Below are positions 14,337 to 26,900 of a stretch of 64,000 bases of DNA, piece by piece. Position 1 is the stretch's first letter, and every line of letters begins with the position of its first letter. The stretch spans positions 2,412,501-2,476,500 of the forward strand of contig LR746270.1 of assembly GCA_902729315.2 (NCBI GenBank), in the 5' to 3' direction. This stretch comes from Spirodela intermedia (Eukaryota > Streptophyta > Magnoliopsida > Alismatales > Araceae). The position numbers were made by a program, and so were the translations under genes. The notes below the pieces were generated by a model. The model was not told the origin of the DNA and made no database searches. It saw only the letters and a program-made list of their open reading frames with translations.

Positions 14337-16998
14337 TCACGCGCTCTCCTTCGTGCCAGAGGATTCGAGCTCCTTCCCATCTTTGCTGCTCACTTCTTGG
14401 GGGTTTTCAGCAGCAGTCAAATCAGGTTCCTTCTTCAGCTCTGTTTCAAACTCCTTGGCTGCCTGAGAATTGGGAATTCAAGTAAAGATCAGGGTCAGAT
14501 GGAACTTCCCGGCAGAACACAAGGCTTGCACAAAGCAATCTAAGTGGTGGAAATATGAAATATATACAAAACAGGAACACTTTATTGCCTATGGGACCAC
14601 TGATTACAGAATATGCATTCATCTCTGTGGGAACATGTTTGAGAACCTGTCCACCAGATAAAGATGTTTGAAATTCAAAATCAGATAAAATGAAATCAGA
14701 AATAGTAAGTGAGAACAAAGAACACATCCTGTGAGGGACCTTTGTCGTCAAAGTTGAAATTGGGATTCAAATGATAGCAAAAAAAGTTTGAATTAAGATG
14801 TAAATCAAGCAAATCTAAGATAAACTGCGTTTTACCCATTGATGGGCTGCTTTGTGTACTTCAATCTAATACAGAATGGGATTGGATCTGGCTTTTAATT
14901 GAAGATCAGATCATGATTAATCCAGCATTATTGAAGATCGGACTCAAGCCGTGTTTGGGGCCAGAGAAGAATGTAGGGAGACTCAGCCATGATAAGGAGT
15001 GGAAGCTCAAGGCTAAATGAGGATAAATGCAAGAGGTTCATCATCCTCAATGTGATCATGAAGAGTAGAATTCAAAGGATACGGGAAAAACGCCAATTCC
15101 CTCTAAGCGGTCAACATAAGGCTCCAATTAGAGCTTCTCTTATTTATAGGTAATTTCAACAAAATAATTTAAAAACTTGTCCCTCGGATTATGCCCTACG
15201 AAGAACAAAACAATAAGATTATTTTCCTCATCTTGTGCAGCAAGAATTTCATACAATCATGGCACTGCAGACTTCTCAAAATCTGACTACTTATCTCAAT
15301 CTATTTACATTGCACAAAAACACATTACTTGCAAATTAATCATCCATTTTAACAGTATCATTCATCCAAATAGCAGTCTTATACAAAGGTTTTGAACCAT
15401 GGTGCAAAGGAAATGAAAGACCAAAGTATGATTATGACATAGAAAGTTGACAGGTTCAGGATAATCCTCCTAGCCTATTCACTCACTAGTGAAATATAAT
15501 GATAAGGTTTAGAATATTTCTAGACGATCCAATATCTCTTTGTCCCATTTGTTCTACCCATCTTCAGATATAAAGTGTGAAATAAATTCTGGATTTTTTC
15601 CCTATTTGCATAAGCTTCGCATAATATTAGATCATACTCTATGCTAAACATCCCCCAATTGAGAAGACTTATATCCACTCCTCATGCAAAAGTCTCACCG
15701 AATCTCTGTTCTTATCACGTACCCAGTTGTGTGACTCAAGATATGCACATGAAAATGTCAACAGAAGTATAGAAATTTAAACGGAATCCAGTAAACCGTG
15801 GAATATCTAAAGACACAGAAAAACTAAGGATTTAATACAAAATACTGTGATATATTGACTATGAACTACCTGGGAAAAAAAAAGCCATAGTGTGGTAGGT
15901 CGAATGTAATGTTCAAAAATGTCAAAGGAGAGCTCTTCTCTTTTAAGGCAATCTCACATCTTCAGCTCTGGGAATAACAGACTGGAATTTTGTAGAATGG
16001 AAAGACTGACAATACCAGATCAACATCCCATCTTCACTCGACCTCAGTTGATGTGCATCCATTCTACAGCTCCTCAAAATTCACACCTACGTCTCAATGA
16101 CAGACAGGGAGAGCTTATATTCCCAAGAGGCTGACTTTATCTCGCATCGGCAAGTTAGGCAATAATCAAACCGAGCCCCCTCTCCTTCTACTCGTAATTT
16201 ATGTTACCAAGCACAGGAATCCGGTTGACATTCTTGATAACCCAAGCAGTACCGCAGGAGAGTTCCATCAATATATACGAGTAGAAGCTGTAAGAAACTG
16301 TCAACATATTTCCATCGCCTCCATTCAATGCTCTCTCGCTAACCCCCAAGCCATAAAGTATAATTATGATGAATCCGACTACTGAACTCTCAATGACGAG
16401 ATAAACAGAGAAAAAAGTTGGCGGATAGCCTTAGACCGGATTGATGTTACATACAAGTTTTATTTCCTTCACTGGATGCCCTAAGCAGGATGCGATTCTT
16501 TCCGCTGATTCCACCGCTTCAAAAATTGCGTGTAAACAAAAAATAAAGCTACTCGACAGCCTCAGCAATACGCTAACAAGTGCGAAACATTAAACGAGAA
16601 ATCAAACGACGGGGATCATCTCAAGGGACCTGCTGAAAGCTCTTCACAGTCTTCCCGATCCCGCGCCCAATTTCCGGCAGCTTCTTGGGGCCGAACACCA
16701 GCGCGGCGACCCCAGCAATCACGACGAGCTCGGGAACGCCGAGACCAAAGAGGCAGCGACATCCGAGACCTCCCGGGGGCGCCGCAGTGCCGACTCCACC
16801 ACGTGCTCTCCTGGCCATCGAGCGCATCGCCATTCCTGAGCTCGAGACCTTCCCCCCGCCATTGCCGCCGACGAGGAAACCCGAGCACCCCGACCGCAGA
16901 GGGGAATAGTAGAAGCAAGAGGAAGGCGACGGAGCAGAGGAGGACACCTTTGCGGGGAGCGAGCACCCCAGCACAGACGCAGAGGCGACGGCCATCAT
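14337..16998 (-). CDS. TATA: Sec-independent protein translocase TatA (Tha4), chloroplastic
   Basis: Two minus-strand exons, 16630-16998 and 14337-14462, joined in phase 0 across a 2167-bp intron, encode 164 residues. Tha4 is the thylakoid protein that assembles with the cpTatC-Hcf106 receptor and lets folded, twin-arginine precursors cross the membrane using the proton gradient. Residues 1 to about 80 are a Ser/Gly/Arg-rich chloroplast transit peptide. LFGLGVPELVVIAGVAALVF (83-102) is the single membrane helix and contains the functionally essential glutamate (E90). FGPKKLPEIGRGIGKTVKSF is the hinge and amphipathic helix. The second exon supplies the acidic tail from AAKEFETELKKEP on. An intron between helix and tail is what separates the two parts here. 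The large intron has no recognised insert. Confidence 0.96.
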
Positions 16999-17401
16999 CT
17001 TCCTTTTCCTCTTCTTCCTCTCCTTCTTCGTCTCGCCACTACTGGAGGGAGGGAAGTTTCTGGATTCCTTTCGTTCCCAGTGATGTAAGGATGACCGTCG
17101 ATTCTACAGATTTGGCCCCCGAGTGAGGAATCCAACGGCTCCCATTGACCAGATCCCAACAAACTTATCCGCCTGATTCCTTTCCCCCCTATCCTTTTAC
17201 ACAACAAAATTTCCCAAATTCGTCCGGAAGTCATGCTCCCGGACGCCGCGTTTGGAAGAAGGCCCCCGGGGAATCGATTTCATACCCCTCCTACAGGCCC
17301 GGATATCTGCTGATGTTATTGGGCCCACTTCTCATTACCCCCTCTTTCCACGGCCCACGATTAAAGTCTCCGATTCCGGCCTCTACCATAGCCTGCCTTT
17401 A
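16999..17401. promoter_or_regulatory. Upstream region of TatA
   Basis: Upstream of the minus-strand TatA start. It is GC-rich near the gene and contains a TTGACC (W-box core) at about 17145. No TATA box is assigned. Confidence 0.45.
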
Positions 17402-17579
17402 AGCGATGAGCCGAGAGAGAGAGAGAGAGAGAGAGAGACGACTCATATTCTAAGCCTTCAATGCAACACCCACACAGTGAAGCGGCAAGGTAGGGTTGAC
17501 CTGCCCATTATCCTGGGGGGGTGAGCCCAGAGCTGAAACAGAAAGAGGTAGAGAAACAAAAAGACAGAGATAGAGAAAC

Positions 17580-17615
<36 letters not shown>

Positions 17616-17815
17616 GCCTCATCTCCTAAGCCACAAAGTGAAGCTGCAAGACGAAACAAGGGAGGGGGGAAGGGGGGGGTTGACCTGCCCATAGCCCAGA
17701 GCTGAGCCACCAATATAGAGCGAGAGAGAGAGCGAGAAACCTCGTACCCTATAGCCTTCAATGGAACATTCGAGATAAACAGGGGGGATTGACCTGCCCA
17801 TTAAACTGGCTCCAA
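17402..17815. repeat. GA-linked tandem unit, three copies
   Basis: Three diverged copies of a 110-170 bp unit begin near 17405, 17583 and 17720. Each starts with a (GA)-rich run (17413-17438, 17584-17614, 17718-17735), continues with CTC(A/G)T, then AAGCC or AGCC, CA, and GTGAAGC(T/G)GCAAG in two of them, and ends with TTGACCTGCCCAT. The copies differ in length because of GA and G runs. They lie between TatA and the 3' end of PRP40C. Confidence 0.85.
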
Positions 17816-17933
17816 CTAGTACTGACTCTATACTATGAAATTACTCACATCACATTTATATAACGATCGATTAAGAGAGCCTACAAAACAGAGGACCATA
17901 CAGAGATTGGAGATCAAGCAAACGGCAGCGCCT

Positions 17934-20900
17934 TCACACCGCCCGGTGGCGGGGCCTCTTGGGCGACCTGCCGCCAGGCAGATCGCGGGGCGGCGCGGGC
18001 CTCCCCTTCGCCTCGCCGTCGGTCCTCTCCTTGGCAGCCCCACCGGCCGGCCGGAGCTTCCGCCGGAGCTCCTCGGCATGGCGCGACCACAGGGCCTCCC
18101 TCTCCTTGCTGGGCATCTTTGAGTATCTTGGGTCTGATCGGAGGAGGTTCTTCGCCTCAGACCAGGAGCTGAGGACGGTCTTCCCACTGCCGCCACCGTC
18201 GGCAGCGGCGGCATCCGCCTTCTCGGCAGCTTCAGGCGTGATCACCTCCGACAAGAGGGTGCGGTAGTCTCTAGCGCAGCGCTGAGAAATTTCACCCCCC
18301 AAAAAAGGAAAGAAAAAAGAAAAAGAAAGGGAACGGAGGTCGGTTAATGGTAGCCAATATGGCGAAACAATGATTGGCATGATGAGCATGCCATAAAAAT
18401 ATAATGGGTAAGCGCCAATGTTTCCATGCCATAAAAAGATCTAATCTTTAATCAGCATGGGGATGATAACCCATAAATAGAGATCGCCCAGATGCAGGAA
18501 GAAACTGGGTCAGCTTCCTCAGATGCAGGATGAAACTGGGTGAGATGCAGTTGAACATACATGCATGATTTTATTCACTAATCCAGGGATGAGAATCAGC
18601 ATCACTGAAGACTGACTGATAAGGAGCCATTAAAGCAAAGCGCAGAAAGGTTACCTCATACAGGTTCTTCACATGCTCCCGGAATAGCTTCTCCATGTCG
18701 GCCTGGTCCAAATCAGGGTTCTTGGCGCGCCCCTGAGGATCCTTCTCCAATTTTGGCTTGGATTCAGTCCACGATGCCTAAGAAAGAGGACCAAAACGGA
18801 CGATTACAATAGAGGGAAGGAAGGACATAACGAGCTAACCATTATCTTCCAGAAAAGATGAAAAATATTAGATCATGGGTCAGAAATGGAAGAACACTCT
18901 GGGATGAAAAGGAGCATATATATACAGGGATAATATCTCCCACGGATGCATGAATATTAATGAAAATAGCAACCATGCAGGAATTTTTATGTTCCAGAAA
19001 AGATGAAAATATTAGATCATGGGCCAGAAATGGAAGAACACTCTGGGATAAAAAGGAGCATATATACAGGGATAATATCTCCCACGGATGCATGAATATT
19101 AATGAAAATAGCAACCATGCAGGAATTTTTATGTTCCAGAAAAGATGAAAATATTAGATCATGGGCCAGAAATGGAAGAACACTCTGGGATAAAAAGGAG
19201 CATATATACAGGGATAATATCTCCCACGGATGCATGAATATTAATGAAAATAGCAACCATGCAGGAATTTTTATGTTCCAGAAAAGATGAAAATATTAGA
19301 TCATGGACCAGAAATGGAAGAACACTCTGGGATGAAAAGGAGCATATGTACAGGGATAATATCTCCCACGGATGCATGAAGACTAATGAAAATAGCAACC
19401 TTGGCATCTTTAATCTTTTCCACAAGTAAAGCCTGATATGAAGATTCGGCCTCCTTTCTACGAACTCTCAATCTCACAGCCTCCATTTCCTGTTCCTCTC
19501 TCTGCTTTTTCTTGCGCATTTCTTCCTCCCTCTTTTTTAACTTTTCCTGAACATGAAAGAAAAAAAGCAAACAATTAAAGAATCGGCAGCGAAAATCCAA
19601 TCATTTTAAGCTAATATTACGATGTAAATTATAGAAAATACAAGGCAAAAGCACACAAGAAAACAATTCCGGGCTGCATACTTGCTCCTCTATTTTGGCC
19701 TTCGCAGCAAGCTCAACTTCTGCTTCTGCTGCCTTCAACTCTGATATGTACTCATTAAAGAATGCCTCTCTATCCTCACGCTTGACAGATCGATACCTTA
19801 GATCATCCCTCAAGCTATCCTTGACCTAAGCATCATGGAAAATAAAGAGAGACAGGGTAAATATATGGATAAAGCATGGATAACTGTACAAAAATATAAA
19901 TCAAAGACACGCTTGTCAGCCCCTTGGATTTTTCTCACACACAAGAAGTTCCCACTTCAATGTTTTACATGACAAGTATAGCCTGTGCGGATGCTAAGGC
20001 CTGTCAGACCCATAGCAGAAAGAATTTAACAGGCCTACAGTCAATAGAGAAGAAAGAACCTTTTTTTTTTATCTTTTTCCCTTTAATGTTTGATGCGCAT
20101 AAAGGACAATCCAACTGGATATAATATCCTGCGTGGCCTCCCTTGTTCAGTCATCTTTAGCTTGAACCAGAGCCCAAGCAAAGATATTCAGAGCCCTTTT
20201 TAGGTGATATCCACAAAATTTTGAGCACAGAGTAAAGAATTTTCTGCATCCTTATAGCGGACTCCAACCAGAGTTATTTCATGAAAGGTTACAGCGACGC
20301 TAAGAAATGATAAAAAAACTGAAGGTATACTCACATAGATGACGACAATGTTAGAGTTTGAACTCGATGGCTTGAGGACAACCACAACAAGTACATTTGT
20401 GGAAACCAAAGGGCATATATTTTTGCAAATTTAAATGGCCATCAATTGGTTGAGAAGAGTATCAAATTCTGAATAAAAACATTTAAAATTTTAGTTCAGA
20501 CTAGGACACAAATATTGTACGAAACACTTCTCAACCAAATGGGACATCAATAAGGAGATAAAATCTGCAATGAGTAGATGTGATAGTGTGACCCCAATGA
20601 GTGATGTGGTCATGGGAGATGAATATTCACTTCTTCATGCATGGTTAGTGGATAAGTAAAACGTTCAGTGATGAACGGCAGTTAAAAGAAGAAGTAGATA
20701 AATCAATAAGAAAATAGATTCAACAAGGTGTTAATATTGTGTTGAAAATTCAGAGAGAGAGTTACCTTTGGCAGTGGCAGGTATTAATGCATTGACCAGT
20801 TCATCAATGTCAGCTCCAGCAACCATTGATGCCCATCATCACATTGACATCAGGGAGCACGACCTTGAACTCGACATAGTGCATAAGGGCCATGTTCTTA

Positions 20901-23900
20901 GACAATGTCGTGTATGGTGCACCGTGGTGCAAGAAGATGGCTGTAGCACTTAAGAGTTCCTCAATGTATGCATCAATGGTTTTTTTCACTCAATTAATAA
21001 GGTATGTTGCTTTAATGTGCATGTTCAAGAACTAAGTGTATAAGAGTGATGATGGGACGACGGTGAGTCGAGAGAGCATCGCCTTGACAACCCTTTGCTA
21101 ACTACCTCAGTAAGAATTGAGTCAAGGTGGAGCATGATGACAGGCGTGACCTTAGGGACTTGATTGATATATTCATCAGTTATCTTTTCAAGTCTCACAT
21201 TCTTCACATATTTTGGGCTGAGCCCAGTGCTCAAAATTAATTTGTTGTTGACAAAGTGGCTTAAGCAGTGGATGGCCATCACTAGTATCCTATGCAACTT
21301 GGCCAGCTTAGTTGTCTTTAAAATCATACATGCTACTTTGACTACATAAGCTTGAATGTTGACTTGGCCGACATAATGATTCATCATCCACTAATTAAAC
21401 TTGATACTTAATGCTACTAATATTGATTGATTCATTAATATGTCGAGAACACTAATGACGAGATCAAAAATCTGATGGCTTTAGTTAATAATGACACATC
21501 AGTAAATCAATTACTATTAGTAGCACTAAACACCAAGGTCAATTAATGGATGGTGAATCACCATGTCAGTCAAGCTGTCATTCAAGCCTATACAACCAAG
21601 GTACCGTGCATGATTTTCAAGGCAACCAATCCTGCCAAGTTGCACAATGACCTAGAGACGACCATCCACTGCTTAAGCCATTTTGTCAACATCAAATTAT
21701 TCTTGAACACTTGTCTCAGCCTAGAAAACACAAAGTATATGAAACTCATAAAGATAATTAATGAATATATCAAATGAGTCCCTAAGACTACGTGTGGCAT
21801 CATGCTCCACCTTGTCTAAGTTCCTACTAGGGAAGCTTCAACTTAGGCATCAAGGTAGTACTCTCTCAACTCATTGCTGACCCCTTCAGCTTAGATGTCC
21901 CAACATCACTCTCATACACTCAGTTCTTGAATATCCACATCAAAATGACATAACACCTTGTGTTGTTTCACATTGGTGCTACATACCTCACCAATTGAGT
22001 GAAAGAGACCACTTAAACATGTACTGAGGAACTCCAAGCACTAACAATCATCTTGTTGCACCAAGTTGCACCAGACACGACTTTGCCCAAGAATACAAGC
22101 CTTATGTATTATATTGAGGCCAAGGTCGTGCTCCCTAATGTCGACATAATGATGGATAGGTGTGTCTATAGTTGTTGGATCTGACATCATTGAATTGAGC
22201 AAGGCTCTAATGCCCACCACTACTACCAAAGGTAACCCTCTCTCTAAATATCCAACACAAAATATTAGCACCTTACTAAATCTATTGTCTTATTGATTTA
22301 TCTACTTTCCCTTTTAACTACCATTCACCACTAAATATTTTCCTTATCTACCAACCCTGTGTGAAGAAGTGAATATTCATCTCCTATGACCACATTCGTC
22401 ATTAGGGTCATACTATCACATCTCCTCATTAGAGATTTTACCCCCTTATTGATGTCCCATTTGGTTGAGAAGTATTTTGTAATTGATGACTTGTGATAGG
22501 AAGCCAAAGTAGATTGAGGACAGCATAAAAATCAATGGCCTGGAGATTCAAGACAAATAAGACCGTATATCTTGGGTGCACATACAAATATTTTTTTATC
22601 ACACAATTAAGAATAACATAAGAAGAAGAAAAAATGATGAAAATGTACCTACTAATTTCAACTATGTAAAAGGGGAAAACGTATCCTTTAATCATTGAGC
22701 TAATGTCACTATGATGACCTCTTAGAGCTCTTTTCTTATTTCGAAATTTGACTAAATATCACAGTCAGAGTAGCCCAAAAACTCAGCACAAAAAGTGTAA
22801 TAATTATAGCGCATTTAGACGTACAAGCAATAAGCAAGCAATGAATAATGTGTTTTAACTTTAGGGTTAGGATTTTCTCTGTTGGAGTCATTTATAATGT
22901 GATGTATTCATTCGGTAAGCAGCAATCATTAAAAACGTACAATGAATTTTAACTGAAAAGTACTCTCATGTGATCATTTAAGAGATTGAGAGGCCATATT
23001 TTACTACATTAAACGCACAACCACAGAATGATCAGAAAGACAGGTGAAAAAAATCCAAGGCGTCTCAGACCTAGAAAAATAACAGCCAATACATACTTAC
23101 CCTAGACCAACGACTGGAGACTGTTATTCCGGCTCTCTCTCGAAGCATAGACTTAAAATCTGCACGTACAGATTGAATCTTCTCCTCAACCACCTTCTTA
23201 ATTGAGAGAATTCTGCGAGTAAAATCAAAAACAATTTACAAAATTTTGACTATTATTTATATGGCCGCTAAACGAGATGATTTTATATGAATGCGTTTAT
23301 GCATCATCACTCAATAAACATACCTCTCACTTAAAAGAAGCTCTCTTTCCTTGCGACCCAATGCCACAAATCTGGGATCACTACCCCATTTCCTTTTGAA
23401 AGCTTGATAGTCTGTCTTAAGGTTGATGTCCTGTTATATACAACCATTAGTGATGGTAAAATACAATAATTAAAAAAAAAAAGAATCCGAAATTTCATAG
23501 AGTGGAAACCAAAATATGATGGCAAAGCAACCTCTGAAGCGTCATCTAACAACTGTTTAAAACCATCTATCACAGCCTTCTGTGCAGCTCTTTTTTCTTT
23601 GCGCTCTTCTTCAGCTCGCGTCCGAACATAGTGTTCAAATAAAGCCCTCCGAACAGAATGACTTTGCACAGCCTTCAATCAGAATACCCATTTGAGGACA
23701 TCAGTCACGATCAGCGAATAACATTTACCCAAAAAGGCTCAAAATCATGTCAATAAAAGGCACAGGGTCGATTTTCACCAACAAAGGCAAACATTTGCCA
23801 GAAAAAGAATCCTCTCAGCATACTAGCAAACTTGCCTCAACACTATTCAGCAATCAGATATAAACGTGAAGGGAAAAAAAAACCATCTCCAACAAGAAAA

Positions 23901-26900
23901 CAAAATTTGTGAAGGATATCTCTGACCATGTGCCATTAGATAAGGAAGGCAAACATTAGAAATCAAAAGCTAAAGAAGAATGGACTCTCTTTTTTAAAAT
24001 AAACGGTAACTTGGGATCTTGTAAAAACTAGACCTGCATATTACAGATCTTGAAACCTCATTGCATTTCAGCATTGGATGCTCATTTTGTTTAGATGGTT
24101 ACTTACATTCAATGTGGCACGTATTCAACCATATTTCATCCTCTTGCTGCTTGCTAATTCGTAAAATATTTTCTACCATTCCAATTTCCATCATGCACAT
24201 TCTTATTTAGTATTCCTCTTATAATTTCGGTTTCACCTTTCCATCAGTACGATGCATGCCTGATGCAGTATTTCAAGGTATAATTAAAGATTTATGGCTA
24301 TTCAAAAAAATAAACTACATCACTAAAAGTAAACAATTTCTAACGAATTTAGAGAATATCTTCTCTAATTTCGAATTTAAACCTCAGAAATTGTAAAAAA
24401 AATGTCACAAATAAGAAAATATCGAAATTGCCTGTCTCTATGAAACCAAGACAAGCTGTCACAGGCTTGTCTGCACCTGTACAGATAGGTAAAAGCACAG
24501 ACCTAGATATACAAACACTGCAGCATAAAAGGTATGCGGAAATAAAAACATGCAACCGAGTGACCAAGGCATGTCGAAATATATTAGTCACACAATCCAC
24601 AAGTTTAATACCGTTTCCATTTGTGAACATACTGTCACATTTTAAGAGTCAATATTAGTAAGAGGCTTCTCTCATTGAAGCATAAATGCAAACATTTTTC
24701 TAATACACTGAAAGCTGGTACAAAAGTGAGGCAGCTGCAACAGATTTGTGCCCTTCGCTCCATCAGGACTTATGTAAACGATTGAATCTGATATCATGCT
24801 CACTAACTGCCAGTTAATGTCCATATTGTAGTGTCCAAGATGATCTCCAGGGAAACTGCTCAAATATTTAGGATCCCTGGTTCATAAACCACCTTCAAAT
24901 AAACTCGATACGAGCAAAAATCCATCATGAAAGAAAACATATGAAAGCCTGAGTCAAATTACAACCAACTTTTCTGCATGAGAATACAGAAGAGATTATT
25001 AAGATCCAACTCAGAGAGCGAATTGGACTTTGCCATATATTACATTCCAGAATAGTAAGATCAGTCACAAAATTGACATTTTCCCAGTCCAACTTAGCAA
25101 TATGTTTCAGAATATAGATTGTTACCTTTTTTTTTCCATGTACCCGTAAACACATTGCCAAGAGACTGATCCTGCTTGGATTGAAATAAAAAGTTTCTAT
25201 CAAACACCCAAACCATCCGCCCAAATCATGTTCTCCTAGAATACATTCAAATGACTTTGATAGTACTTCATTGGTTCAGATCACATCACCGCCAAATCAA
25301 CAGATTCCAAGAATCCAATCCACCTCTGTTTCAATAACAATTAACTTCACCCATTCAAATAACTGAATCCACTTGAGTCTTACGATACCAAACTAAAAAT
25401 GGGTGAAAAAAGGTGTACACAAATAACAAAACATACAGTAACCAAAGTGACAACGATATGTCAAACTGTAAGCGAGATTGGTTCAAAACAAGAAATTAAA
25501 TCAGCACATCTATGACGCCATGTATCGAAATATAGACAGATTCAAATGAAGAAAGAAGTGCACACAATGCTAACTGTTAATTGTAAGAAAAAAGTGCACA
25601 CAATGCTAATTGTTAAAGAAAGAAGAAGATAATAATATGAAGTCAAAAAAAAATATGTTGCAATAGTTTTCAAACAGAAGCATTCGGGGTCCAACAAATC
25701 TTCAATGAGAGTTGCAAGAGTTTCAAACAAATATATTCATAATTAAAGTATTTAAATCAGCAAACCTTGAAACGTGGATCAAATATTATCTTAGGTAGTT
25801 CCTTCTCCCATTTTGAAAACGGCGCTACACCTCGTTCTTTGAGCATCTCCTGCAGAATCGAAATAACAAGATCAAACATATATGAAAATTTTCCAAGTTA
25901 GATGCAACATGAAAAATGACAAATGAGAGCTTTTCACAAAGAGCCTCTTTGTGATTATCCATAGTTACAGAAACAAGAAAAATAATTTCTGAAAATCCAC
26001 TTAATTTTATATCAACAGAAAAAATAAATAATAAATAAATAATACTGACAAGACACAAGTATAAAGAAAATCACCTTGAATTGGATAATACACTCTTCCT
26101 TCGTGGGTCCATTATCTTCATCATCTGAATCTGAGGAAGATTCTGAAATGTTGGCATCCCCGTTTGCGTCTTTTATTTTATCTTTGCTATTTTCACTCTG
26201 TTGGCCTTTAACTGTGGCATCAGCTACACCAGGGCCACTCAACTCTGTCAATTCCGGGGCAGATGAAGGAAGCAGCGAGGATGTGACAGGAGCACTTGCA
26301 TCCTGCAGCTTCCTTTTAATTAAGTCCAATGCAGATGAAGAGATAAGAGGAACAGTCCTAGAGGAAGCCATATCACGGCCACCTGTTTGAACAGCAGATG
26401 CATTTACACCGACAAGGCCAGAACCATTGTCGTTTGTTATGCTAGGATTTCGAATTGAGCTTGAACTTTCTTTTGAAGGATCGCTATCCTGATTCTTTTT
26501 GTGCTCCGAAACCTCGGATGGGATTTGCCAACTGCTTATCTGAATCAGCAAAAACAGACAAAGATTCCCAAGACTTTAAGTGAAAAATAAAACATAAACA
26601 ATAGCACGATGAGAGAAAAGCTATAAACCATGTTTCACAATTAACAGTGCATGAGCATGTAATCACCCTATTTATTTCAGAAACGTCAGTATGGCACCAG
26701 GAAAATAAGGGCTGGAAAAACAAGCATCAGTCAACAATGAAATAAATAAATGACTACAAGATAGCATACATAAACAAAGGAAACATTAGAACGAATGAAA
26801 AGCTGAGCAGGACTAACAAAGTTGCATAACTTCCTCGACAGATTCCTAATATTTCAGTCAGACTTAATGCTCACACACAGCATTTCATCCACTAATCAGT

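Noticed and set aside
18847-19399. Regularly spaced direct repeats as a CRISPR-like array
   Set aside because: The whole 142-bp unit is repeated without unique spacers, in a plant intron.
18960-19430. Three near-identical ~62-residue frames as a repeated small protein
   Set aside because: They are translations of the 142-bp intronic repeat and on the strand opposite to PRP40C; no start context or homology.
21025-21777. Two related ~75-120 residue frames in the foldback as genes
   Set aside because: They are mirror copies within the inverted arms with stops and divergence, and resemble no known family.
24349-25224. Frames of 63-99 codons between PRP40C exons 9 and 10
   Set aside because: Exons 9 and 10 join in phase 0 and give a continuous FF domain, leaving no place for an extra exon.
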